This document shows positions 22,426 through 31,313 of a DNA stretch of 64,000 nt, in pieces. Under the pieces are notes generated by a model. It had not been told where the DNA came from, did no database searches, and saw nothing but the letters and a program-made list of their open reading frames with translations. Location: the NCBI GenBank assembly GCA_964592425.1, contig CAZQCG010000025.1, forward strand, positions 11,569 through 75,568. The letters are read 5' to 3'. The stretch is from Viridilinea sp964592425. GTDB taxonomy: Bacteria > Chloroflexota > Chloroflexia > Chloroflexales > Chloroflexaceae. The first letter of the stretch is position 1; each line of letters starts with the position of its first letter. A program made the translations under genes and the position numbers.

Positions 22426-24120
22426 CTAGCTCCCCAGCGCCTCGCTGAAGATTAGCCCATCGATCAACTGCTCCACCGGGGCATGATCATCGGTGAAGGG
22501 TGCGTAGCGTGCCTCCGCGGGGCTGAACTCGCGTACCGGCCCGAAACGTCCCTCGACCAGCGCCCAGTACATCACGAGCTGGAGCGTCTGGTAGCGCAGT
22601 TGCGCCGCAGGGCTGGCGGCAGTAGCGGCCCGCTCGGCGATCAGCGCACTGTTACGCTCGAAGTTGGCTACCCCGTCGCCAACCGGCTGGTTTACGCCTA
22701 CCAGGATCGCATTCGAGAAGCGCGTATCAATAATATAGACCTGTGGAAAGACTGCACGCATGGTCGAGGCCAGCGCGTTGACCAGACGATCATCGCCGCT
22801 GGCCGGGCGCCCGGCGTTGACCACCGCAACCCCCTGCGGGGTCAGGCGTTCCCGCACTTGCGTGAAGAACTCGACCGTGGCCAGGTGGAAGGGGATGTAG
22901 GGCTGGTGGTAGGCATCCATACCGATTAAGTCGTAGTGCTGGTCAGTGCCAGCCAGCCAGGCCCGGGCATCGTCGGCGTAGGTTGTATAGTTGGGAAAGG
23001 CCGGGTCATCATCCTCCATGTCAAAATAACGCTGGCCCATCGCGCTGATCTGCGCATCGATCTCAACTGCATCGATTAGTGTGTCGGGGCCATAGATCGC
23101 CAGTAGCTGTTTGGGGATGCTGCCAGCTGCCGAACCGAGCATCGCAATGCGCCGCACCTGCTCAGGTGGTAGCTCAGGGTAGACGTAGGGGGCCACACTG
23201 AAATAGTCCCACGGCCCGCCATCGGTCAGCAGATCAAGCGGGTTGCCGGTCTGCGCGTACTTCAGCCGATAGACCGAGTGGATGGCCTGGCCCTCGTTGA
23301 GAATAAGCACCCGGCGGCGATCAACCGTGCCGTTGTTATAGACCACGGCTTGCTCGGCGACCTGAATGTAGTTGTAGTCCGACTCACGCTCAGCCAGCAA
23401 GCGGCAGTCGCGGCAATCGGCCTGTTTGAGGCTGCCGCTGAGCAGGCTATGGACGGCGAAGAGTCCCACCACGGCGAGCAGCAGCAGGGCTGCCCGCCAG
23501 TCCCGCAGACCGATCAGGCCAAGCCCAGCCAGAAAGGCGGCAAAGAGAAAGATTGTCGCACTCGTACCAATCAATGGAATGAGCACCAGTACGGTCAGGA
23601 AGGTCCCAATGATCGAGCCGAGCGTCGAAAGCGCCGAGATCGTACCGGCTGTCCGCCCGGCCACGGCCACCCCCGCTTCGGCTTGGCGCAGTTGCAGGCG
23701 TACCGCAAAGGGGCCAACCATGGCCATCAGGATCACCGGCGCAGCAAAGAGCAGCACCACTACCACCAGCGCGCCCAGGAAACCGCCTGCCGCCACCGCC
23801 CGCAAGGCGGCCTGGGCAAAGAGCAGCACCGGTCGGGCAATCAGGGGAATGAGTGCGCAGAGCAGACCAGCCCAGGTGATCAGCCAGTAGAGCAGACGCG
23901 GGTCGGGGTGACGGTCGGCCAATTGCCCACCCAACCAGTAGCCCAGCGCCAGGTAGGTCAGGGTCATGCCGATCACCACCGCCCAGATCGGCTGCGAGGT
24001 GCCGAAGTAGGGGGCCAGCAAGCGTGGCATCACCATCTCGATGCCCAGGGTGCCTACGCCAGCCAGAAAGACGATTACTAAGAGCAGCCGACCTGGATCA
24101 GCAGCAGCGGGCCTGTCCAT
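22426..24120 (-). CDS. membrane-fused spermidine synthase-like protein
   Basis: 564 aa. About eight transmembrane segments (opening GVGTLGIEMVMPRLLAPYFGTSQPIWAVVIG) resemble the transporter-like half of fused MFS/spermidine-synthase proteins. The C-terminal half is a Rossmann methyltransferase-type domain with IAMLGSAAGSIP, a VEIDAQI strand, YADDARAWL and DLIGMDAY. Polyamine formation is the family's usual guess, but the binding loop GSAAGSIP departs from the GGGDG of true spermidine synthases, so the product is uncertain. Last gene after hisD-yggT. Confidence 0.85.
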   Translation of the reverse strand: MDRPAAADPGRLLLVIVFLAGVGTLGIEMVMPRLLAPYFGTSQPIWAVVIGMTLTYLALGYWLGGQLADRHPDPRLLYWLITWAGLLCALIPLIARPVLLFAQAALRAVAAGGFLGALVVVVLLFAAPVILMAMVGPFAVRLQLRQAEAGVAVAGRTAGTISALSTLGSIIGTFLTVLVLIPLIGTSATIFLFAAFLAGLGLIGLRDWRAALLLLAVVGLFAVHSLLSGSLKQADCRDCRLLAERESDYNYIQVAEQAVVYNNGTVDRRRVLILNEGQAIHSVYRLKYAQTGNPLDLLTDGGPWDYFSVAPYVYPELPPEQVRRIAMLGSAAGSIPKQLLAIYGPDTLIDAVEIDAQISAMGQRYFDMEDDDPAFPNYTTYADDARAWLAGTDQHYDLIGMDAYHQPYIPFHLATVEFFTQVRERLTPQGVAVVNAGRPASGDDRLVNALASTMRAVFPQVYIIDTRFSNAILVGVNQPVGDGVANFERNSALIAERAATAASPAAQLRYQTLQLVMYWALVEGRFGPVREFSPAEARYAPFTDDHAPVEQLIDGLIFSEALGS

Positions 24121-24164
24121 AGGTGCATACGCTCCACAAAAACCGTGCGGCCTGGTGCGTGGAT

Positions 24165-24191
24165 GGCAGGGAGAACCGGGTTCTCCCTGCC
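24165..24191 (-). terminator. hairpin between yggT and the spermidine synthase-like gene
   Basis: GGCAGGGAGAA (24165-24175) and TTCTCCCTGCC (24181-24191) form an 11-bp stem with a 5-base loop. A T5 run lies about 20 bases further on. It may terminate or attenuate hisD-yggT transcription. Confidence 0.5.
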
Positions 24192-24199
24192 CCGCCCAT

Positions 24200-24463
24200 T
24201 CAGATCACCCGTAGGATGAGATTATGCAAGAGCTGAATGAGCAGGATCGCTACCAGCGGCGAGAGATCAATCATACCCAGGTTCGGCAGGATGCTGCGGA
24301 TCGGGCCAAGGATCGGCTCCGTGATCTCACGCAGGATCTGCGAGATGCGCATATTGCCCATCGGGTCGATCCACGAGATCAGCACCCGCCCGAGGATGGC
24401 AAACAGCAGGGCTTGAAAGAGCAGATTGACAAATGTAACCAGAAAACCGGAGAGCATGGACAA
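24200..24463 (-). CDS. yggT: YggT family membrane protein
   Basis: 87 aa with two hydrophobic segments. LISWIDPMGNMRISQILREITEPILGPIRSILPN is the family signature, followed by DLSPLVAILLIQLLHNLI. Small membrane protein linked to osmotic tolerance or envelope processes; often found in division-related clusters. 21 bases after hisD. Confidence 0.92.
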   Translation of the reverse strand: MSMLSGFLVTFVNLLFQALLFAILGRVLISWIDPMGNMRISQILREITEPILGPIRSILPNLGMIDLSPLVAILLIQLLHNLILRVI

Positions 24464-24484
24464 GACCTTTCTTACATGAGAGAC

Positions 24485-25771
24485 TCACGGCTCGAGCCGG
24501 GCGCGCACGGCAGCCGCATGGGCGTAGAGCCCTTCGGCTTCGGCGAGGCGCATAGCTGCCGGGCCGATGCGCGTCAGGGCGGTTGCATTCAGACCAACTA
24601 GCGAGATGACTTTGCGAAAATCGTCAACGTTGACCGGCGAGGCATAGCGGGCCGTGCCTTCGGTGGGCATAATGTGCGAAGGGCCAGCACAGTAGTCGCC
24701 TAGCACCTCAAACGACTGCTCGCCGAGAAAGACGCCTCCCGCATTGCGTACCCGCCCGACATAGGGCCAGGGGTCACGCAGCAGCAGGCAGAGGTGTTCA
24801 GGACCGTAGGCATTCGCGAGATCAAAGGCCGTCTCGAGATCAGGCACCACGATAATCGCACCACGGCTGCTTACCGCCTCAGCAGCGGCATGGGCATTCG
24901 TCTCAGGCAATGCTTCAAGCTGGCGACCCACCTCGGCCTGTACCGCGTAAGCCAGGTCAAGATCGGGGGTCAGCAGGATGGCGCTCGCCTCGACATGCTC
25001 GGCCTGGGCCAGCAGGTCGGCGGCAACATAGTTGGGCTGCGCCTCAGCATCAGCGATCACCATGGTCTCCGTAGGGCCCGGCAGGCTTTCGATCCCCACC
25101 GCGCCGTAGACAAGCCGTTTAGCCTGGATCACAAAGCGGTTGCCCGGGCCAGCGATCTTATCGACCCGTGGCACACTTGAGGTACCGTAGGCCATGGCGG
25201 CGATGGCCTGGGCCCCCCCGATCGCAAAGACCCGCTCGACACCAACGATGGCCGCCGCTGCCAACACCACTGGGGCTGGCTCGCCGGTTGCGGGCCGGGG
25301 CGGCGAGCAGACGATCAATTCGGTAACCCCGGCCACGCGGGCTGGCACTGCCGCATGGATGAGCGACGAGGGTAGCGGTGCAGCCCCACCAGGAACGTAG
25401 ATCCCAACCCGTTCGAGCGGCACCACCAGCTGGCCCCGCGCTCCTTCGACGCTGAAATCAACCCACGAGTTGCGCACCTGGCGCTCGTGAAAACGGCGTA
25501 GCTCGTTCACCGCCAGCTCAAGGGCGGCGATCAAGTCGGCGGGCAGGCTGGCGACGGCCGCATCCCAACGCGCCCGCGGTACCTCAAGCGCCACAGGGGC
25601 CACCCCATCGAAGCGGGCGCTCAGACTGCGCACCGCCGTATCGCCACCGGCACGCACCTCAGCAATGATCGCCGCAACGGCGCGGGCCGTCTCCGCGTCT
25701 TCGTCAAGGGCGACGCGGCGCAAAACCCCGGCGTGGGCCAGGGCCAGATCAGTGACGATAGGGATGCTCAT
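24485..25771 (-). CDS. hisD: histidinol dehydrogenase
   Basis: 428 aa. Signatures seen: YVPGGAAPLPSS, DKIAGPGNRFV, GIESLPGPTETMVIAD, LLAQAEH, and NYCAGP-type DYCAGPSHIMPTEGTARY. It oxidises histidinol to histidine in two NAD-dependent steps, the last reactions of histidine synthesis. No other his genes are nearby, as is common where the pathway is scattered. A TATAAT on the minus strand at 25815-25810 may be its -10 box. Confidence 0.96.
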   Translation of the reverse strand: MSIPIVTDLALAHAGVLRRVALDEDAETARAVAAIIAEVRAGGDTAVRSLSARFDGVAPVALEVPRARWDAAVASLPADLIAALELAVNELRRFHERQVRNSWVDFSVEGARGQLVVPLERVGIYVPGGAAPLPSSLIHAAVPARVAGVTELIVCSPPRPATGEPAPVVLAAAAIVGVERVFAIGGAQAIAAMAYGTSSVPRVDKIAGPGNRFVIQAKRLVYGAVGIESLPGPTETMVIADAEAQPNYVAADLLAQAEHVEASAILLTPDLDLAYAVQAEVGRQLEALPETNAHAAAEAVSSRGAIIVVPDLETAFDLANAYGPEHLCLLLRDPWPYVGRVRNAGGVFLGEQSFEVLGDYCAGPSHIMPTEGTARYASPVNVDDFRKVISLVGLNATALTRIGPAAMRLAEAEGLYAHAAAVRARLEP

Positions 25772-25917
25772 GCATGAAGTCTTTCATAAAACTTTTTGCT
25801 CTATAAGCCATTATAGCCTGCCTTGCCCACTCCAACGACAGGCATGATGTTGGGCAGAGCTTGCGGGAGGCTTCTCTCTGTCAAGGTCTATTTAGCGCAC
25901 TCTGATGCGCTCAAGGC

Positions 25918-25946
25918 TTGACAGTCAAGCCCTAATCACCTATGAT
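25918..25946 (+). promoter_or_regulatory. promoter of the LGFP-type secreted protein gene
   Basis: TTGACA (25918-25923), 17-bp spacer, TATGAT (25941-25946). Predicted start near 25953, giving a leader of about 110 bases. Confidence 0.7.
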
Positions 25947-26063
25947 AAGCAGCGCGGGTGTAAATGATAATCAGGTCAACCGTACTGCTTCATCTGCCCA
26001 CTACCGCACCGGGTGTCACGCAGAGTTGAGGGATTTGCTTTACGCGATCAGACGGAGCACCTT

Positions 26064-27053
26064 ATGTCTCAGCTACGCAGAGGATGGATAGGGACGCTGC
26101 TCTTACTGGTGGTGGTGCTGCTGAGTGCGCTACCGGCGGCACCGGCTCAGGCTCAGGGGCGGCTCTACTTTCCCCAAACTGGTCACTTCCTGGGTGGTGC
26201 CTTCCGCTCTTTCTGGGAACGGAATGGTGGGGTTGAGATCTTCGGCTACCCGGTCTCGCCCGAGTTTGTGCAGAACCGTGACGGGCGCGTGGCCCAGTAT
26301 TTCGAGCGGGCACGCTTCGAACTGAACGTGGTCAACGGCCAGGCGGTGATCGACCTGGGCCTGCTCGGACGTGAGTATCTGAGCGCCACCGGCCAGGGGT
26401 TCCCGCCGGTTGCCGCAGTTAACGCACCCGGCATTCGCTTCTTCCCCCAGACGGGTCACACGCTTCGTGGTGAGTTCCGCAGCTTCTGGGAGCGCCGCGG
26501 CGCAGTGGCGATCTTCGGCTATCCCGTCAGCGAAGAGCTGGTGCAGCGCCTTGACGATGGGCGCAACTATATCGTGCAGTATTTTGAGCGCGGGCGCTTC
26601 GAGTTGGTCGGTAGCCGTGTGCGTCTGGCCACCTTCGGCAGTCTTCTGGTGCCCTGCCAACTCCGCCCTGGCTACCCCGCCTCGGCCCCCCCGTCTGGCC
26701 CTGTGCCTGAGGGCGACTCTAAGGGTTGCGCCCCGGGTGGCGGCGGCGGCGGCGGCGGTGGCGTCGTGATCCCCAATGACCAGGCCCGCGTCTTCCCTAA
26801 TCCCGCCCCTCCCGGCACCACCTTCGGCTTCGAGGCACGTGGCTACCAGCGCGGCGAAGAGGTGTCCCTCTGGCTCAACTTGCCCAATGGCAGCGCCCGT
26901 GAGCTTGGCTACCGCGCAATTGCTAATAGCGACGGGGTTATCCTGGTCGGCTTCCTCACCCTGAGCAACGACCCCCTCGGCAACTGGAGTATTGTCGGCC
27001 AGGGTCTGCGCAGTAACGTCGTGCGTGTGGCAACCTTCCAACTGGCACGCTAG
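26064..27053 (+). CDS. secreted protein with LGFP-like repeats
   Basis: 329 aa from ATG 26064 (GGAG upstream). A signal peptide ends near APAQAQG. Two repeats follow, each with FPQTGH, L-x-G-x-F-R-S-F-W-E-R-x-G, IFGYPVS and a QYFERxRFEL block (about residues 33-95 and 130-190). A Gly-rich hinge leads to a C-terminal beta domain (about 235-329). Proteins of this make-up are common on Chloroflexota surfaces and probably bind the cell envelope; the ligand is unknown. Isolated single gene with its own promoter and terminator. Confidence 0.85.
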   Translation: MSQLRRGWIGTLLLLVVVLLSALPAAPAQAQGRLYFPQTGHFLGGAFRSFWERNGGVEIFGYPVSPEFVQNRDGRVAQYFERARFELNVVNGQAVIDLGLLGREYLSATGQGFPPVAAVNAPGIRFFPQTGHTLRGEFRSFWERRGAVAIFGYPVSEELVQRLDDGRNYIVQYFERGRFELVGSRVRLATFGSLLVPCQLRPGYPASAPPSGPVPEGDSKGCAPGGGGGGGGGVVIPNDQARVFPNPAPPGTTFGFEARGYQRGEEVSLWLNLPNGSARELGYRAIANSDGVILVGFLTLSNDPLGNWSIVGQGLRSNVVRVATFQLAR

Positions 27054-27091
27054 CCAGGTTAGGTGGCGGCCCCACCGTAGCTAAGTAGAAG

Positions 27092-27124
27092 AAGGGCGTC
27101 GCAGCACATGCTGCGACGCCCTTT
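27092..27124. terminator. bidirectional terminator between convergent genes
   Basis: Arms of 15 bp (27092-27106 and 27109-27123), perfect, with a very short loop. It separates the LGFP-type gene from rplY, which read toward each other. Confidence 0.75.
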
Positions 27125-27179
27125 GGTTTCTCAGACAGGTCGGCTGAGGCAGCGCCCCGCCTGCAAGCATTCGGCTTGC

Positions 27180-27818
27180 TTACTCTTCGTCGGCCTCGCG
27201 CGGGCGGCGGATCAGCTCGGGCTCAGCTGGAGTCGCCTCACTCAGCGGCTCCTCAAGCCCGGCACGTACTGCGGTAAGCGAGATGACCACGCTCTCGCTG
27301 TCGTTGAGGATCTTGTAGCCAGCGCTGCGAGCCAGATCGGCCACATGGATGCTCTTCTCAAAGCTGTCCAGCCCGCTGATATCCACCTCGATATGCTGGG
27401 GCAGTTCCGCTGGCAGTGCCTCGACCATCACCGTGTGCAGGGCATGGTTCAGCAGCGCATCGCCACGAACCACCAGCGGCGACTCACCAAACATGATCAC
27501 CGGCACTTCGACATGGATCGCAACCAGCAGATCAACCACCTTAAAGTCGATGTGAATGATGTCGCGCTTGACCGGGTGGCGCTGCACCTCCTGCACAAAG
27601 ACCGAACTCTTGCCACCGTCAATACTCAGGTCGATCAGGGCCGTGCGCCCAACCTTGCGGTAGACCGTGTTGAACTCGCGGGTGTTAACCTGCACATTGA
27701 TCGGGGCGAAACCTTTGCCATAGACCGTCGCGGGGATCAGGCCCTGGGTACGCAGGTGCTTGACCTTCTTGCCGAGCACGGTGCGCGTCTCTGCCTGCAG
27801 CGAAGCTGTTGTTGCCAT
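27180..27818 (-). CDS. rplY: 50S ribosomal protein L25 (CTC form)
   Basis: 212 aa. The opening LQAETRTVLGKKVKHLRTQGLIPATVYGKG and HPVKRDIIHIDF are L25 signatures, and residues about 95-190 form the extra C-terminal domain of the general-stress (Ctc) type. Binds 5S rRNA in the large subunit. The acidic tail ends in DEE. It follows the carbon-fixation operon but has its own promoter. Confidence 0.96.
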   Translation of the reverse strand: MATTASLQAETRTVLGKKVKHLRTQGLIPATVYGKGFAPINVQVNTREFNTVYRKVGRTALIDLSIDGGKSSVFVQEVQRHPVKRDIIHIDFKVVDLLVAIHVEVPVIMFGESPLVVRGDALLNHALHTVMVEALPAELPQHIEVDISGLDSFEKSIHVADLARSAGYKILNDSESVVISLTAVRAGLEEPLSEATPAEPELIRRPREADEE

Positions 27819-27886
27819 CGTTTGCTGTTCCTCATCTCACCACGGGCCACAGCGGCCCGGACGATACTCCCACAGCGGGTCACAAG

Positions 27887-27913
27887 GGTGCCCGGCGTGG
27901 GATGCCGGGCACC
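27887..27913 (-). terminator. hairpin between mch and rplY
   Basis: GGTGCCCGGC and GCCGGGCACC form a 10-bp stem with a 7-base loop, just after the mch stop. It lacks a T run. It may end the carbon-fixation operon or form part of the rplY leader. Confidence 0.45.
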
Positions 27914-27921
27914 GAAGGGGA

Positions 27922-27930
27922 ATTATACCA
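27922..27930 (-). promoter_or_regulatory. extended -10 promoter of rplY
   Basis: Minus-strand TGGTATAAT overlaps the mch stop codon. No clear -35 is seen, which is usual for TGn-extended promoters. The same TGGTATAAT occurs in front of rpoB. Confidence 0.45.
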
Positions 27931-28984
27931 TAGACATCCGGCGCGGCATCAGCACGGTGTAGTCGAAGTCGAGTACGACGGCAGGATCGTAGCCGCCGGT
28001 CGGGGCCTGGTCGGGGAAGTCGGCGCAGGGGCGATCTTTGGTGGCAACGGTGCGGATGCGTAGCGCCCCCAGGTCGTTGCGGCCAGGCAGGCTGCTACGC
28101 TCCAGGATGCTTGACCAGGCGTAGATCGTGTCACCGGCGAAACTGGGGTTACTATGCCGCCCGCCGTTGATCGCGGCCAGGCTGAGGGCGTTGGCCAGGC
28201 CATTGAAGGAGAGCGCACGGGCCAGGCTGATGATGTGCCCACCATAGACGATGCGCCGCCCGAAGCGCCCCTCCCGTTCGACATGCTGGTTGAAGTGAAC
28301 CCGCGCTGTATTCTGGTAGAGCCGCGCCGCCAGCATATGATCGGCCTCTTCGATGGTGATGCCATCAACATGGTCGATCCGCTCCCCCGGCTCGTAGTCC
28401 TCCCACAGGTAGGGGCTGCCAGCTCGATCCAGGTCGTAGACCCCCGGCTCAAGCCGGTAGGGCACCACCAGATCCGCGGCAGACACCGCTGCTGGCAGCT
28501 CAGGCACAACCGGCGTGGGCGCGGGCAACTCCGGATCACGCTTGCGCACCATCACCCAGCGCACATACTCAACCACCATCTCGTCGCGCTGGTTCAGCCC
28601 AAGCGAGTGGACATAGACAACGCCTGTCTTGCCATCCTTGTTCTGGCGCAGCCCGATCACGCGTGAGTTCGTGCTGAGCGTATCACCAGGATAGACCGGC
28701 TGCCCAAAACGCCCGCCAGCATAGCCCAGGTTGGCAATCGCGTTGAGCGAAATGTCAGCGACTGTCTTGCCGAAGACCAGGTGAAAGACGAGCAGGCTGT
28801 CGAGCGGCGCACCCGGCAACCCCAGGCTCGCCGCAAAGGGTGCCGACGAGCTAACCGCAAAACGTGGGCCGTAGAGCGCCGTGTAGAGCGCCACATCGCC
28901 CGCACTGACCGTGCGCGGCGTGGCATGGGCAAACGTCTGGCCCAGGGCGAAATCCTCGAAAAAGTTGCCGCCTGAAGTCTTCAT
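27923..28984 (-). CDS. mch: mesaconyl-C1-CoA hydratase (beta-methylmalyl-CoA dehydratase)
   Basis: 353 aa, two MaoC-like hot-dog halves. The first starts GNFFEDFALGQTFAHATPRTVSAGDVALYTALYG; the second has IDHVDGITIEEADHMLAARLYQNTARVHFNQH, which holds the hydratase residues, and then RIVYGGHIISLARAL. The enzyme dehydrates erythro-3-methylmalyl-CoA to mesaconyl-C1-CoA in the second cycle of the 3-hydroxypropionate bi-cycle. Last gene of the smtA-smtB-mct-mcl-mch operon, 11 bases after mcl. Context and similarity make the assignment firm. Confidence 0.93.
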   Translation of the reverse strand: MKTSGGNFFEDFALGQTFAHATPRTVSAGDVALYTALYGPRFAVSSSAPFAASLGLPGAPLDSLLVFHLVFGKTVADISLNAIANLGYAGGRFGQPVYPGDTLSTNSRVIGLRQNKDGKTGVVYVHSLGLNQRDEMVVEYVRWVMVRKRDPELPAPTPVVPELPAAVSAADLVVPYRLEPGVYDLDRAGSPYLWEDYEPGERIDHVDGITIEEADHMLAARLYQNTARVHFNQHVEREGRFGRRIVYGGHIISLARALSFNGLANALSLAAINGGRHSNPSFAGDTIYAWSSILERSSLPGRNDLGALRIRTVATKDRPCADFPDQAPTGGYDPAVVLDFDYTVLMPRRMSMV

Positions 28985-28995
28985 AGGTACGTACC

Positions 28996-30039
28996 TTAGA
29001 GTCCATACGCTTGCGCCAGCTCCGGGTCGCGCCGGGCCACCAGCCGGGCCAGGTCAACCATCACGCGGGCCTGCTTCCAGGTGGCATCGTCCTGCATCTT
29101 GCCGTCGATCATGGCCACGCCGGCCCCGTCGGGCATGGCCTCCAGGATGCGTAGGGCGAAGCGTACCTCGGCCACATCAGGGCTGAAGACACGTCGGGCA
29201 ATCGGGATCTGATTTGGGGCCAGCGTCCAGGCCCCGCTGCAGCCCATCAGGAAGGCGTTGCGGAACTGGGCCTCGCAGGCGGCTTCGTCCTTCAGGTCGC
29301 CGAAGGGGCCGTAGAAGGCACGGATGCCGTGCGCCACGCAGGCGTCAACCATACGCGCCACCGTGTAGTGCCAGAGATCTTGCTGCATAAAGGCCCGCTC
29401 GGCCTTGCCCTCCTGGGCATCGGCCAGCACACCATAAAAGGGGTGGCCCCCTCCAACCCTGGTCGTCTTCATCCCGCGTGAGGCTGCCAGGTCGGCTGGG
29501 CCAAGGCTGAGCCCATGCATGCGCGGGCTGGCCCCGGCGATAGCCTCGACATTCATCACACCCTGGGCTGTCTCGAGCAGGGCGTGAATGAGAATGGGCT
29601 TCGTCACGCCATGGCGCGCTTCGAGTAGCGCCAGGTACTGGTCAACAAAATGGATGTCCCACGGCCCTTCAACCTTGGGGATCATAATGACATCGAGTTT
29701 GTTGCCCACCGTCGCCAGCAGGGCGCTCATATCATCGAGCAGCCAGGGGCTGTTGAGCGCATTCACGCGAATCCAGAGCGCCGTATCGCCGAAGTCGAGC
29801 GCCTTCGCCGCCTCGATAAAACCCTCGCGCGCGGCCGTTTTAGCCTCGACCGGAATGGCATCCTCCAGGTTGCCGCAGAGCACATCAACCTGCGTTGCCG
29901 TTTCGGGCAAACGGGCGCGGATCTTCTCAATATGGGGCGGGAAAAAGTGGATCATGCGCTCGGGGCGCACCGGCAGTTCACGCAGCGGCTGGGGTGCCCC
30001 ACTAGCCAGGGGCTTGTAGAACTGAATGGGCGGTTTCAT
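28996..30039 (-). CDS. mcl: trifunctional malyl-CoA/beta-methylmalyl-CoA/citramalyl-CoA lyase
   Basis: 347 aa of the CitE-like lyase family, closely resembling the Chloroflexus enzyme. Motifs: PVRPERMIHFFPPH, CGNLEDAIPVEAK (metal-binding acidic residue), ALWIRVNALNSPW, IMIPKVEGPWDIHF, HALLETAQGVMNVE and SLGPADLAASRGMKTTRVGG. It splits malyl-CoA to acetyl-CoA and glyoxylate, joins glyoxylate with propionyl-CoA, and splits citramalyl-CoA to acetyl-CoA and pyruvate, so it acts in both cycles. Mg2+ or Mn2+ dependent. 58 bases after mct. Confidence 0.96.
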   Translation of the reverse strand: MKPPIQFYKPLASGAPQPLRELPVRPERMIHFFPPHIEKIRARLPETATQVDVLCGNLEDAIPVEAKTAAREGFIEAAKALDFGDTALWIRVNALNSPWLLDDMSALLATVGNKLDVIMIPKVEGPWDIHFVDQYLALLEARHGVTKPILIHALLETAQGVMNVEAIAGASPRMHGLSLGPADLAASRGMKTTRVGGGHPFYGVLADAQEGKAERAFMQQDLWHYTVARMVDACVAHGIRAFYGPFGDLKDEAACEAQFRNAFLMGCSGAWTLAPNQIPIARRVFSPDVAEVRFALRILEAMPDGAGVAMIDGKMQDDATWKQARVMVDLARLVARRDPELAQAYGL

Positions 30040-30097
30040 CGGTCGTTTGCCTTTCAGAAGCTGCTTGGTTTGTGCTCATGACCCCCGACATCGTCGC

Positions 30098-31303
30098 TCA
30101 GGCTACGATCCCATCGTCATGCAAGCGGGCGATCTCGCCTTCGCTCAGGCCCAGTTCGGCCAGAATGGCGTCGGTATGCTCGCCAAGGCGCGGTGCGGGC
30201 TGGGCCGGCAGGCGCGCCACCTGGCTGAAATCAAGCGGGCTGGCCGGGGCCAGGTAGCTGCCGAGGCCGGGCTGGTCGATCATGTTGAAGAGCGGGTTGG
30301 CCGGCGAGCAATCGGGATCGTTGGACAGCAGCTCGCGCACACTCTGGTAGGGGCCCCAGGTCACCCGGTGCTGCTCGAAGCAGCGCCGGACTTCCGCCAG
30401 GGTGCGGGCGTGGAACCAGGGCTCAAGCAGGGCGGCGATGGCCTGGCGAGCGCGGAAGCGGTCACCTTCCTGGCGCAGATCCAGGCCCATGCGCGCCCCT
30501 AGATCGGCAAAGGCCGCGCCCATGTCGGTTGCTTTGAGCAGGCAGCTCCACTGCAAATCGGTCAGACCAACGACCATGACCCGCCGCCCATCAAGGGTGG
30601 CAAAATCACGCCCAAAAGCCCCGTAGAGGTAGTTGGCCTGACGCGGGCGGTCACTGTCGTTGATCTGTACCTCGGCCAGCATGCCGAAGTTGCCCAGCAT
30701 GGCCATACCCACATCCTTCAGTGCCAGTTGCACCAACTGGCCGTCGCCGGTCAGCCGGCGGTGACGCTCAGCGGCCAGGATGCCCAGGGCAATCAGCTGC
30801 CCGCTGATGAAGTCCCAGGCGGGAAAGACATGGTTGACCGGGTCGGCGCTGCCCTCGGGACCTGTCATAAAGGGCAGGCCCAGCTGTGGATTGACGGTGT
30901 AGTCCACCTCGGAGCCGCCGTCACGCCGCCCGGTCAGGTTGACCATAATGAGGTCATGACGATGAGCCTTAAGCGCCTCGTAGCTGAGCCAGCCGCGGGC
31001 AGGGAAGTTCGTGCTGAAGATACCGGCGTTGGGGCCAGGGGCACAGATCAGCTGCGTCAGGATCTCCTGGCCACGTGGCGAGCGAATGTCAATCGCAAGC
31101 GAGCGTTTGCCTTTGTTCAGACCATTCCAGAAGAGACTGGCCCCGCTCTCGGTTACTGGCCAGCGTTTGAAATCGAGCCCGCCGCCAATGGGGTCGAAGC
31201 GGATCACCTCGGCCCCAAGCTGGGCCAGGGTCATGCCGCCGAGGGGCGCAGCGACAAAGGCCGAGCCTTCAACGATGCGCAGGCCGGAGAGAATGCCTTG
31301 CAT
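30098..31303 (-). CDS. mct: mesaconyl-CoA C1-C4 CoA transferase
   Basis: 401 aa, family III CoA transferase. The opening GLRIVEGSAFVAAPLGGMTLAQLGAEVIRFD is the CaiB/BaiF signature, followed by NKGKRSLAIDIRSPRGQE and an NPQLGLPFMTGPEGS segment with the active-site region. It moves CoA within one molecule from C1 to C4 of mesaconate. Distinct from the two SMT subunits by lower similarity and by position between mcl and smtB, the same local order I recall from Chloroflexus. 10 bases after smtB. Confidence 0.93.
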   Translation of the reverse strand: MQGILSGLRIVEGSAFVAAPLGGMTLAQLGAEVIRFDPIGGGLDFKRWPVTESGASLFWNGLNKGKRSLAIDIRSPRGQEILTQLICAPGPNAGIFSTNFPARGWLSYEALKAHRHDLIMVNLTGRRDGGSEVDYTVNPQLGLPFMTGPEGSADPVNHVFPAWDFISGQLIALGILAAERHRRLTGDGQLVQLALKDVGMAMLGNFGMLAEVQINDSDRPRQANYLYGAFGRDFATLDGRRVMVVGLTDLQWSCLLKATDMGAAFADLGARMGLDLRQEGDRFRARQAIAALLEPWFHARTLAEVRRCFEQHRVTWGPYQSVRELLSNDPDCSPANPLFNMIDQPGLGSYLAPASPLDFSQVARLPAQPAPRLGEHTDAILAELGLSEGEIARLHDDGIVA

Positions 31304-31313
31304 AGCACTCCTT